Source: Trametes villosa (taxonomy: Eukaryota; Basidiomycota; Agaricomycetes; Polyporales; Polyporaceae). From it: 64,000 bases of DNA. Shown one piece after another: positions 33,281 to 43,722 of the stretch. The notes below the pieces were generated by a model. That model was not told the origin of the DNA and did no database searches. It saw only the letters and a program-made list of their open reading frames with translations. Each line of letters begins with the position of its first letter. Position 1 is the first letter of the stretch. The position numbers and the translations under genes are program-made. Where the stretch lies: contig PUDQ02000001.1 in NCBI GenBank assembly GCA_002964805.2, positions 8,518,001-8,582,000 of the forward strand, read 5' to 3'.

Positions 33281-33435
33281 GGTGTTCGGAGGAAAGTGAG
33301 CTTCATAACCTCACGGCACCGTGCCGGAGCCGGGATTGATGTGTGTCCCAGTTTGGAGTAGCCACGTGCTACCGCATCCGCTCGCGTCCTCTCGCGTCTC
33401 GCGCCTGTGTGAGCGCGCCTGGATCTGCTACGGCC
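33281..33435. promoter_or_regulatory. Shared promoter of rhomboid and TRAPPC2 genes
   Basis: Only 155 bases separate the divergent ATGs, the shortest such gap in the window. No TATA box is visible. Confidence 0.6.
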
Positions 33436-34169
33436 ATGTCCCACCACCTCTTCCTGCTGTCTCCCTCGGATACCCCTCTCTACAGCTTAACGCACTACTC
33501 TTCGAAACCGTCGCAGTCGACCTCGTCTCCTCTGGCCTCGAATCTACCAAGTTGGTCTACCTCTGCGTTCGCTGGGACCCTCACTGCGTTGTCCGGAGCT
33601 TCGAGCGCGACACAGACACAACACGGGCAGGGTGGGACGGTGAAGATTGGGGCCGGGCAGGACCGGCATGTCATCCAGATGATCGCAAACGCGAGCCTAG
33701 ACGCGATAGAGGAGGTAATGCGTAAGGACAGTGTAATGTTCGTGCCTGTGCCGTCTTTGTTCGCCATTGCTGCTTCACATCGGGCGTCGGTTGCTTTGTC
33801 GGGCCGCGCAGGTACCTCAAGTCCGTGGACAAGTTCAACGAGTGGACGGTGTCGGCGTTCGTGACCCCCGGGAGTACGCGTCGGAGGCCCTGTGGGGGAG
33901 CTGTGTGCTGACTGGGATCTGTTGGGACAGATATGAAGTTCGTGCTGTTGCACGAGTCCCGTAACGACGACGGGATCAAGGCGTTCTTCAGTGATGTCTG
34001 GGAGCTGTACGTCAAGGTGAGCGGTACCGCCTCCTCGCCAGGGTGTCCGGAGGCCAAGGTTACGAGCAAGCCACAGACGATGCTCAATCCGTTCCATACG
34101 GCACATACGCCCATCCGGAGCACCGTCTTCGACTCGCGTGTGAGGGCGAGCGCGAAGAAGTACCTGTAG
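33436..34169 (+). CDS. TRAPP subunit TRAPPC2/Trs20 (sedlin)
   Basis: Exons 33436-33737, 33812-33873, 33931-34016 and 34077-34169 give 180 residues. The start MSHHLFLLSPSDTPLYSLTH is the sedlin beta-hairpin. The core continues HVIQMIANASLDAIEEVM, then MYLKSVDKFNEWTVSAFVTP, NMKFVLLHESRNDDGIKAFF and an end MLNPFHTAHTPIRSTVFDSR. These match TRAPPC2, an adaptor in the TRAPP complexes that activate Rab GTPases in ER-Golgi traffic. It is about 40 residues longer than human TRAPPC2 because of a Ser/Thr-rich loop (about residues 25-75). Exon 1 ends with the variant donor GTTCGT; this junction restores a conserved Met-Tyr-Leu-Lys. Confidence 0.9.
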
Positions 34170-34957
34170 GCCATCGATCGCCCGCTCCGAGGGCGTCGGA
34201 AACAAAAGGAGCTTTGGAGTTAACTGTCACCTGCGCGCTCTACTTATTGTTTCGCCCGCGCTAGGGCCTGGGCGGGGTCCACGCGATATACCCAGCAGGT
34301 AGTTGGAAGACGAGGGCTGCATGTACTGTAGACGTGTGCATCGCGTGTGTTATAGAATGCGCTGTATTTGTCTGTCGTGCCTGCGAGGGGGGCGGGGCGA
34401 GCTGCGGGAGGAGAGCGGAGTGATGGGTGCCGGGGTGTCCGGGGGGCTGCGTGCGATGGCGATACTGGAGCGCGGGTCTTGGAAGGAGGATATTTGTCGA
34501 CCGTCTCTCCCTCTCTCTCCTCCGACCTCTTTGGTGGCCCCCTTTCTCGTTTGTCTGTCTCTCTGTCTCTCTCTGTCTTCAACTTTTAGGATATATATCT
34601 CTCTACCTTTACATACGCGCCAAGTTCTTTCTCCGGCCAAACCACCCTAATCGCCCGCCCGGCTCTTCTCGACTCGCTTCGCAGTACCCCTGCAAAACTC
34701 GCACCACATCGCCCACCAACCACAGTCCTCCGGGGAGAGAGTTAGACGTCCATCCTACCGCCTCAAATCAGTCCAAGACCATCCGCCCAGCCTCACCAGG
34801 TGCGCAAAGCGCACACAATGCTCGCCATACGCGTCCTGACCGGTCCCCAACCACATATAGGTGTACTTCTTCCTCGTTCATTCCCGCCTCCAACGCTTCA
34901 CCATCGACTCTTCTAACCGGATCATCAACTTCACTCATCCACCACCCAAGACACGAA
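34170..34957. other. Gene-free stretch and 5' leader of the Q-rich gene
   Basis: Contains long C/T runs (34500-34580, TCTGTCTCTC type) that end just before a TATATATC box at 34592-34599, then a C-rich leader to the ATG at 34958. The plus frame stays open upstream of the ATG, but its composition is that of a leader. Confidence 0.55.
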
Positions 34958-36445
34958 ATGGCTGCCACTCAAGCTCCCAACCCCCGCGCGTCTCTACTCG
35001 CCGGCCTTCGCACCGGCGGTGTACGTTCGGCCTCCGGGCCCGTCCCCCATACGGCCGCCCCCTCGGGCACGTTCAACATCCCCCGCATCATTGCCCCGAA
35101 CCAAGAGGACAACTTCTATCCTCCGGAGGAAGAGGACGAGCTCTCGAACATGATGTCTCAGAACCTGTACATCCAGAACGGCCGCTCCCGCCAGGCACCA
35201 CTTACCGCTGCGGTCGACGGGATCCCCAACCGCTTCCTCCAGCAACAGCAGCACCAGCACCAGCAGCAGTCGATGAACATGAACGGTGGCTTCAACCCGC
35301 TCATGTCCCCCGCGATGGCGCAAAACCAGCTGCAGCAGGTGCAGCTCCAGCTGATGCAGATGGAGCTTGCCAGGATGCAGGTATGTGCTTCTAACCTCCA
35401 TCTCCGCAGCTCGTGGCTTGATACTCATGTGCATGCGGTACAGGCTCAGCAGTATCAGGCTGAACTGCTCGCTCAGGCGCAGGCTCAGCAGCGCCAGAGG
35501 CAGCAGCCCCAGCAGGGTAACAGGCGCGCGGCTTCGTACGTGGTCCCGTCCACCGCCGGCCCTCTGAGCACGTCTTTCGACATGCGTGCCATCTCCGCTC
35601 AAGCTCAGGCCCGCCGTGCCAACCAGGCGGACCAACTTCGCTCGAAGCTCGGTGTCGCCGATGACCAGGTCCCCATGACGGCCGCTATCAATGGCAAGTT
35701 TGGCAGCCGCATGCCTTCTTCCGGCTACGACTACGAGGATGACTTCTCTGTGGGCGCGCGCCCTCCGGCGACCCCCAGCTATACCACGGTCATCAGCGGG
35801 GGCACCTCGTTGGGGGGCATGGTCAGCGGCAACAACGCGAACGGCCACGTCAACCCCACGAACGCTCCGTCCAAGTCGGACTCCGCCGTCTCGTGGAGGC
35901 GTGCCGGCAACAACTCCGTCCTGAGCGGCAACCGCGCTGTCTCCTCGCCTTCCGTCAAGGTGACCCCGCCTCCGAGTGAGCGGGTTTCTCCTCCGCCGGG
36001 GCTCATCGCGGCGAAGGCGCGTCCTCAGCCCCTCCGCTTCACGGCCGAGACGTCGGCGCCCGGGGTGTCCGCCGTGGCCATCGACGCCGAGAGCGCGGAC
36101 GGGGACGACAGCTCCGTGTCGTCCAAGTCCAACTCGTCGCCCAGCACCCCCAACTCGACCACCTCGAACGACGTGCCGCTTTCGCCGCGCGAGGAGGCCG
36201 CGAAGAAGCTGTATGAGGGCCTCGGGCTCGGCCGCGCCGTGCCAACCATCAACGTCGTCGTCCCGCAGGACTCGCAGCTCGTCGTCCAGCGCCTGGTGAG
36301 CACCCCGGTGCGCCAGCCGCGCGGCCCGCCGTCGAACACCGAGGAGCTCGTCCCCAAGAACTTCGCGACGCGCAGCAGGCGCCGGGCGGTCGACGCGCTC
36401 CTCGAGCACGCGCGCGAGCGCCGGGAGTCCGTCGAGGCGTTCTGA
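34958..36445 (+). CDS. Q/N-rich, largely disordered protein of unknown function
   Basis: Exons 34958-35380 and 35444-36445 give 474 residues. An acidic motif (NFYPPEEEDELSNMMSQNLY) is followed by a glutamine-rich tract from about residue 90 (FLQQQQHQHQQQSMNMN) and a helical run (QLQQVQLQLMQMELARMQ) that continues across the intron as AQQYQAELLAQAQAQQRQRQ. The second half is Ser/Pro-rich. The C-terminus is ordered-looking and conserved in style: EEAAKKLYEGLGLGRAVPTI, then NFATRSRRRAVDALLEHARE. Such Q-rich helical proteins often act in RNA or transcription complexes and can form prion-like assemblies; both are inferences. The 63-nt intron is a multiple of three and has no stop, so retention would add 21 residues. 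Confidence 0.82.
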   Translation: MAATQAPNPRASLLAGLRTGGVRSASGPVPHTAAPSGTFNIPRIIAPNQEDNFYPPEEEDELSNMMSQNLYIQNGRSRQAPLTAAVDGIPNRFLQQQQHQHQQQSMNMNGGFNPLMSPAMAQNQLQQVQLQLMQMELARMQVCASNLHLRSSWLDTHVHAVQAQQYQAELLAQAQAQQRQRQQPQQGNRRAASYVVPSTAGPLSTSFDMRAISAQAQARRANQADQLRSKLGVADDQVPMTAAINGKFGSRMPSSGYDYEDDFSVGARPPATPSYTTVISGGTSLGGMVSGNNANGHVNPTNAPSKSDSAVSWRRAGNNSVLSGNRAVSSPSVKVTPPPSERVSPPPGLIAAKARPQPLRFTAETSAPGVSAVAIDAESADGDDSSVSSKSNSSPSTPNSTTSNDVPLSPREEAAKKLYEGLGLGRAVPTINVVVPQDSQLVVQRLVSTPVRQPRGPPSNTEELVPKNFATRSRRRAVDALLEHARERRESVEAF

Positions 36446-37400
36446 ACGAAGAACGCCCGCACCGGCCTCCGCCCGCCACTGATATCCGCGCAGCCCTGTG
36501 CTGCTGCCCCTGCCCCGCCGAACGCCCCTCACCCCTGACGGACTGAGCCTGATGATGAAGTTGTACGATAGACTACTCGCCTTGGTGTTGTTGCCCCTAC
36601 CCCCTTCCCACCTTCCTTTTCGCCTTGCCAGCGTCCTATTTAAGAGCGTGCGTGTGCCCGACCGGACAGTAGACAGCGGCCGCGCGGATCCCCCGATTGG
36701 CGCAGTGCCCGTTATTCCACCCACTCCCTAAACCCCCTTGATTGGTCTCGGTTTCCAGAGTTTCTTTCTTCTTCTTCTTTACCCCCCTTTTTGTGTCTCT
36801 TTATCCCCCTTCCCCTTCCCCTTCCCTCCCTCCCCCGCTCCCTCCCCTCCTCGTCCCCCGCCGCGACCCCTCGCTCGACCCCGCTGTGTCGGCGGTCAGC
36901 AGGGTGCGTCGTGTGCGCCAGGGCGACCCGTGGTCTAGTCTGGCGGCCCCCCGCAAGTTGCGCGGGGGGCCGCGCGGTACGGTGCGATGCGTGTGGGTCC
37001 GTGGGTTCCGAGCAGCGTCGGCGGCGGCATGGGTTTCGTTTGCGCAGAGGTGGCGGGCGGCGCAGGGAAGCAGCGCTTCCCCAGGTCGAGAGACGGTGCT
37101 GTAGAAACACACGCAGGCCCGAGGCCGCGAGCGCGCCACGCGCGCGCGCGGGCCTGCAGCTGGCCTGCCTGCACAGCACGCACGTCCGTGTTGCGTTTGT
37201 CCGTGTACACCCATATCCGAATAGCAATCCATGCGCGTCCTCTGCAATGTTGTGCTCTGTGTGTGAATGCAGTAATGGTGTGATATCAACAGCACAAGTA
37301 GGGGATTCTGAGCACAGTTGATTGCACTTGCAGGTGAACCCGTGCATGCATTGAAGCAACAATAATACAACACAATCCTCGTACACAACGACCCTCCCCG
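36446..37400. other. Gap between convergent genes, with pyrimidine tract
   Basis: Contains a strong pyrimidine tract at 36760-36880 (TTCTTCTTCTTTACCCCCC, then CCCTTCCCCTTCC) and the hairpin listed separately. No gene seen; presumably both 3' ends. Confidence 0.5.
36943..36973. repeat. Perfect G+C hairpin
   Basis: GCGGCCCCCCGC at 36943-36954 and its exact reverse complement at 36962-36973, loop AAGTTGC. The 12-bp all-G+C stem lies between two convergent genes and could act as an RNA 3'-end structure on either strand. Confidence 0.75.
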
Positions 37401-39249
37401 CTACTTACAGCGTTGTCCGACAATGGCCTTGCCGTGCTCCTATCGTCGAGCGGGTCAGCCGCCGAGCCCACATTCAAGTTTAACCGCCTGCAAGAACCCA
37501 CCTGCCATTCCTCCTTGCTGATCCAGAGCTGGTGGAACGTGCCCAGGCTGGCAAGGATGCTGCCTCCGAGCCACCCGCCGTACCGTCTCTCCGTCGGGTT
37601 GCCGGGCGCATGGATCTTGACCTACATCCACCAGTTAGAAAGGTGAAGATAACTCTGACGGTGCGGCACGTACGATCTGGAACTGCCGCTGGAGCTCGGC
37701 TGCGAGGCGGTCCGCGAAGCCAGCGAAGAAGCTGCCGCCGCCGGTGAGCACGACGTTGCCCATGAGCACGCCGCGGAGGTCCACGTCGCAGTTGCTGAGT
37801 GCGCCCGCGATGAGCGAGGGCACCGTCTTCGGCAGGTTCGGGTTCGACGCCTGTGTGCCGTGCGTTCGGGTTCACATTTAGTTCGGGGGCACAGAGGAGG
37901 GGAGATGGAGGAGTGGAGGACGTACGGCGAGCTGCTGGGAGTGCGTGAAGTACTGCTCGCCGACGGCGTGGCGCTCCACGCCGCTGAAGTAGTAGTTCGC
38001 GCCGGTGGGGAACTCGTAGTGCCGCGAGCCCTGCTGGTTCGCCGCCCTGTGCTACCGTCAGTATCCGCGTAAAAAGGCGGATGGTATGGGGAGCCGTACT
38101 GCTCGTTCCAGCCTTGGGGGAGGACCCCGGCGACGCTCTGAATCCACTCGTCGACTTCGTGCGACTCGGACCATGCGCGCCAGGTGTCTGTGGTGCCTGC
38201 GACGCGTTCGTCGCGCACCTGGAATTTTGGTGGGACGCCGGCATCAACTGGCTGGAGAGATGTTCATGTTAGCAATGGCGTGGCTAGCACGAGAGTGGTA
38301 GGCGCAAAGTCCTCACCAGCTTCGTGGCGATGAGCTGGTGGGACAGTAGCTGGATGGCTGGCCGCGTGGGGGTAGGGCTGGCAAGCACGTGCTTTGCATG
38401 CGCATGTACTAGCTGAGGGAGAGCGCAGTGGGAGAGCCCTGAGAGCTTGCCGTCAGAGGTGTTCAGTGACAAGAGTAAGTGGATGCTAACCTTTCCTCAG
38501 CACGAAGCCATCCACGACGGGCGTCACGCTCGCTGTTGACTGGCCGATGTCAATCACGAGTGCTGAGCCCTTCCCAGCGGCGAAGCTGTCCAAGTATCTG
38601 AGTGAGCGTACTCTCGAGGATCAACATGGGACGAAGACTGACGCATTTAGGACGCCGGTGTTGGCGATGTAGAATGCGGGGACCTGGAATTCCTCGAACA
38701 TAATCTCTGCCATCCGCTCGCGGTTTGCAGGAGTATTCCACGGGGCTTCGGTGACAAGGACAGGGTGCTGAGACGGATCGCAGCGCATGACGTCCTTGAA
38801 GGCATGGTTGATGAGAGGAGGTATGGAGTCGAAGTTTTGGACTGTTCATGGTAGTTTACTACAGTGCGCTTCAGGTTCAAAAGGGGAGAGCTGACGCACC
38901 TAGGCCGTCGCTCATGGGGTTCGCGACCTGCATCCCATTCCGCCACAGAGAGGGACCGTTCTGCCCGATATATAGCTTGACCTTGGGTTTCGGTGCTTCC
39001 GGCTGCTCGCCCTCTGCCGCGCCGGCCTCGCCCATCGCAACGTCCCCATTAGACGGAGCAGGCTCCTCGAGGTAGCCAAACGAGGTGGGTACGATCGCCT
39101 TTGGGGCATCATCGCCCGCGTACCCCGCGCGCAAGGAGGACGAGCCGAAGTCTAGCACGAGCGCGGAAACCTCATCTGAGACGCGCCGTTAGCATGAACA
39201 ATCGCGCGTCCATATCTTCTATACGCGTACCTCCGCCGTAGTTGACCAT
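37401..39249 (-). CDS. Actin-related protein 4 (ARP4, chromatin remodelling)
   Basis: Ten exons, 39249-39231, 39175-38900, 38841-38643, 38597-38491, 38438-38317, 38251-38100, 38046-37926, 37850-37674, 37621-37502 and 37439-37401, give 443 residues. The start [20 protein letters not shown] is followed by [20 protein letters not shown], the actin-fold phosphate loop. Later motifs are [97 protein letters not shown] and [20 protein letters not shown], ending [12 protein letters not shown]. The acidic insert and C-terminus are typical of ARP4, a nuclear subunit of NuA4, SWR1 and INO80. It diverges from ERB1, 234 bases between starts. Confidence 0.94.
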
Positions 39250-39483
39250 GATGGAGGAAGCAGGAGGGAGTGGGTGGACGGGGTGAGAGGCGCGTCCAAG
39301 ACTTTGCGCCTCCAGGACTCGAACGCGCGCGCGCTCCCGATCCGATCTCGCGATCAGGCAGCACGTGCTCTGCGTCCAGGAAATTTCGAAGGCGCCCGTC
39401 TGCGAGTGCACTTCGAACTGCTCGCCACTGTTTGCAGCCTCCACCAAAACACTCTGGTCTAGTCTCGGGTCGTACTAGGTCCT
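39250..39483. promoter_or_regulatory. Shared promoter of ARP4 and ERB1
   Basis: 234 bases between divergent ATGs. No TATA box visible. Confidence 0.55.
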
Positions 39484-42281
39484 ATGGCTGCCGCGGACGC
39501 GAAGAAACTCTCAAAAAAGCGGAAGGCCGTGCCTGAGGAGGAGGCACCGGCGCCGCCTCCCTCCGCATTCCCTCAAGAGGTCGGTCTGGAGATGGGCAGC
39601 GAGGACGAGGGGGAGGAGGGAGACGAGGGGTCAGACGACGGCGAGGTTGACGAGTTCCCCGAAATTGATGCGAGAAGCGACACCGACGAGGAGGGGGACG
39701 ACGAGGACGAAGAAGACGAGTCTGAGGACGAGGAGGTCGAAGAGGACGAGAGCGAATCTGACGCCTCCGACGACTCTCTTCACGTCTGGCCCAAACCGAA
39801 GACCGTCATATCCGACATCACCGGCCAACCAAAACGCGTGTATGATGATATTGAACCCGACTACGACTCGGACTCTTCCACTGAAGAAGTACGGCGGACT
39901 TACGAAACCTCTCCCCTACGTTTGCGAGTCGTTAACATCTCTATTATACCTAATAGACCCCCAATCGCGTCGGTGACATTCCCATGCACTGGTACGACGA
40001 TCTACCCCATGTAGGCTACGATATTAACGGCAAGAAGGTCCTCCGCCCTGCACGGGGGGATGAACTGGACAAGTTCCTTAAGACGGTAGAGGACCCGGAA
40101 GCATGGTGTGTAGTCCTCATTATTTGGTCGTAATACCCGTACTCACCTATTTCAGGACGTCGGCATTCGATAAGAACATGCAGGCCGACAAGCCATTAAC
40201 GGCTGAAGAGTTGGACATCATCCGCCGGTTACAACAGAACGAGAACCCGGATGCCAACTACGACCCCTACGAGCCAACCGTGGAGTGGTTCACCGGGAAG
40301 GGCAAGGAGGAGGTCATGCCGCTCTCCGCCGCGCCCGAGCCCAAACGGCGCTGGGTCCCCAGTAAATGGGAAAAGCAGAAGGTCATGAAGATCGTCCGTG
40401 CGATCCGCCAGGGCCGTATCCTCCCCAACAAGCCCACCACCGCGTCCACCCAGCCGCAGTTCTACCCCATCTGGAACGAGGAGCCCTCCGGGGGCCCCGC
40501 GCCCGCACCCGCGCCCAAGCCGAGCCTCCCCGGGCACGCCGAGTCGTACAACCCCCCGGAGGAGTACCTGCCCACGGCGGAGGAGCGCGCGGAGTGGGAG
40601 AAGACGGACCCGGAGGAGCGCGAGCGCGAGTTCCTCCCGCAGAAGCACGCCGCGCTGCGCCTGGTGCCCGCGTACGAGGCGTTCATCAAGGAGCGCTTCA
40701 GCCGCCAGCTCGACCTGTACCTCGCGCCGCGCGTGCAGCGCGTGAAGCTGCAGATCGACCCGGAGAGCCTGATTCCGAAGCTCCCGAGCCCGAGCAGCCT
40801 CCGGCCGTTCCCTGTGTACCGCAGCCTGCAGGTCCCGCACGAGGAGGTGCGGGTGCGCGCGGTGAGCGTCAGCCCGGACGGCGCGTGGTCCGTGAGTGGG
40901 GACGAGAATGGCGTTGTGCGCCTGTGGGAGGTCATTGTGGGCAAGGAGGTGAAGCGGTGGAAGTTCAAGGGCAAGGTCGGCGCTGTAGAGTGGTGCCCGC
41001 GGACAGACGTCAGCTACTTCGCTGTTGCGATGTAAGTGCATCTTGGTCCCACTCCGTTGCGATATCGCGTTGACACATTTTGCGTTGGTAGTGAGGACCA
41101 CATACATTTCCTCATCCCCCCGAATCTCCCTGGGCCTATACTTACCGCCACACAAAATGTTCTTGCCCCCGCCTCCCTCCCTCCTCCACCTGCGGTCGCA
41201 TCCCCTGTCAAGTGGACTTCTGTACCTGCAGCACAGTCCTCGTCCGATGCCCCCATCCTCACCCTCAACCTGCCATCATCACCCGAACCGCCGAAACAAC
41301 TCACATGGCACCGTAAGGGTGACTATGTTGCCTCAGTGTGTGAGTACTAGTTTTGGGCCGCTTTCCGTTTAAGAGCCTAATTTCGTTCGAATACGTAGCG
41401 GAGGGACAGGGTGGCGTATGGATACACCAAGTCACAAGGCGACACTCGCAGGCGCCGTTCAAGAAGGTCAAGGGCACGGTGCAGCTCGTGCTCTTCCACC
41501 CGACAAAACCGCACTTCTTCGTCGCAGTACGTCCCCCTGCTCCCCCATTTCTCTCGTACGATCCACTAAGCTCTCCTCGCAGACCCAGCGCTATGTGCGG
41601 ATGTACAACCTCGCGGAGCAGACGCTCCTGAAGACGCTCACGCCCGGCATCCGCTGGATCTCGTCCATGGACGTGCACCCGTCGGGCGACCACCTCATCG
41701 TCGGCGGCTTCGACCGCAAACTGTGCTGGTTCGACCTTGAGCTGAGCGACAAGCCGTACAAGATCCTCCGGTACGTCACCCGTCCCCTAGCCAACCCCCG
41801 TCCCTTGCCTATTCGCCTCCGTCCCCGCTCCCGAGCCCTCTTCCCTTCCTTTCCGCGTCCCGCCGGCACTAGTGCCGTACACCCTCCCCTCTTTACCCTC
41901 TTTACCCGTTCCACCCCCTCCTTTGTCCTCCCCCAACGCCGCTTTACGTTTTCCGTATCCCCCAAGCCCAGAGTCGCAGCCGCTGACCCGCCCCCTCCGT
42001 CCTCCGCGGCGCACAGGTACCATGCGCGCGCGCTGCGGAGCGTGGCGTTCCACCCGACGTACCCGCTCTTCGCGTCGTCGTCCGACGACGGCTCGATCCA
42101 GGTGTTCCACGCGCGCGTGTACCACGACCTGATGACGAACCCGCTCATCGTGCCGCTCAAGATCCTCCGCGGGCACGCGGTGCGCGACGGCCTCGGCGTG
42201 TTCGCCGTGCGCTGGGTTCCGCGCCAGCCGTGGCTCGTCAGCGCTGGGGCCGACGGGCAGGTTGCGGTGTGGTGCAGCTAG
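39484..42281 (+). CDS. Ribosome biogenesis protein ERB1/BOP1
   Basis: Seven exons, 39484-39888, 39957-40105, 40156-41031, 41092-41339, 41399-41526, 41583-41770 and 42017-42281, give 752 residues. The N-terminus has a Lys-rich start ([10 protein letters not shown]) and a long acidic run to about residue 100. The BOP1 N-terminal domain follows: [20 protein letters not shown], then [33 protein letters not shown] and [10 protein letters not shown]40 repeats start at [20 protein letters not shown] and end at [29 protein letters not shown]1 forms the PeBoW complex with NOP7 and YTM1 for 25S/28S rRNA maturation in the nucleolus. The last intron is 246 nt and C/T-rich, longer than its neighbours. Confidence 0.95.
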
Positions 42282-43722
42282 TCTGGCGGCTAGTAGTACG
42301 GCGTGGTCTTGTGCAGAAATGAATCTGCGCATGGTTCACCTGGTACGGTGTATATTTTGTCCCTCGTCATGGGGTCGACGGGGTGAATAGTTATATACTT
42401 GGTTCTCGCACCGAGTGCCCCCTCCAATCTCCGCAAGCGCTGCCGTTACGGTAGTCTGATTGAGTCCGGCGACCCAACCACTCGCTGACACCGTCCTTCC
42501 ATTCCGCTCGCTCTGGAATGCAGCACGGCAGGGCCTTCCGTGCTGCTCATGCTTCTTCGACGGGTCCGCAGGAGTCCGTACACGTCCAACCTCGCGCCGC
42601 AGGAGCCGTCTCCAAATTCCCGCGGGCTGACTGGCCCGCTGCGGAGGGCGAGAGGACGGTGTGATGGTGTACGTACATGGGCGTCGCAGGTTTGCGATCA
42701 CCGTTACCGCATTCGCCTGCAGAGGCCGCGGACGGCGAAAATTTGCACGACCCGAGCGCGCCGCTGTCAGCGATGCGGCGCTCGCTCGGAAGGCGTTTCT
42801 GCTGGCAGGCCGCAGGCTGCGCTGCTGCAACGCCCGCCGGGAATGGCAAGGTCACAGGTACTCTTCCCTCCGAGTGGCGGATGACCACGACGACGGCGGG
42901 CCACGGTCGCGCAGGGTCATCAACCGGGAAAGATGGTTAGTGGCCGGAGGGGAGGCGAGGAGAGGCTTATATTGAATTTACGTGAGCGGGTAAGTGAAGG
43001 CGACAAAGTCGACCGTGATGGGCGGGCGACGCGCCCGGCGCGAGGTGTCATATTACCGCGCAAATTGCCGCAGCTGACGGGTTGAAGTTCACGCCGCCAG
43101 CGACACTTTCGAGAGCACGCCGCTGGGATGAGTGCGCCCCAGGTCGGAGGCAGTAGAGGCGGAGAGTCAGAGAGGCCGGAAGGAGGCAGCGAAGGACGAG
43201 GGCTGCCGGGAAAGGCAGGACCTGCTGGATCTGGCGATTGAGTGTGAGGGCGAGCGGGGATCGCGATCCGTGATTGGCATGCTCGCGTCCGATCGCGTAG
43301 CGCCCAGCCCGGAGACGCGCCTCCACTCGCGTCCTGCCCCTTCACCTCCTCCGCCGTCACGTCCACCGCCGCGGATGCAAATCGTCACACCCTCCTGGCG
43401 CAGCCCAGCGAGCATGCGTCCGTGCGAAGGGGGTGAGATGCGGGGACAGGCAACGGTTGCGAGGGCGCGCAGGGTGGGGCGGGGCGGAGGGCGGGGACGG
43501 AGGAAAGAACAAGGGAGGGAACCGAAGGGGCAGACGCGCTGAGAAGGCCCTGCGCTGCCATCCTTGCCTTATTCTCCCTCCGGCCTCGACACGTGCCGCC
43601 CGCAGCGTCGCCTATATACCCTCCAGCCGCGCTCGCGCTCCTCCTTCGCCCCTGCCCCGCCCGTCCTCGCTTTCCCTCTCGCTTCCTCCGCCCCCGGTCC
43701 TGCGCCCGCCTCCGTCCCGAAC
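42282..43722. other. Gene-free stretch upstream of the membrane protein gene
   Basis: 1.4 kb between two genes of the same orientation. Overlapping frames on both strands lack motifs. The last 150 bases form a C-rich leader with the TATA-like box listed separately. Confidence 0.5.
43613..43618 (+). promoter_or_regulatory. TATA-like box for the membrane protein gene
   Basis: CCTATATACC about 110 bases before the ATG at 43723, at the expected side of a C/T-rich leader. Confidence 0.5.

Noticed and set aside
34994..36724. 576-residue minus-strand frame
   Set aside because: Exact antisense shadow of the Q/N-rich gene; Arg/Gly/His-rich composition follows from reversed G+C-rich codons, and no family motif is present.
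40229..41155. 308-residue minus-strand frame
   Set aside because: Antisense of ERB1 exons 3-4; Leu/Arg repeats arise from reversed G+C-rich third positions.
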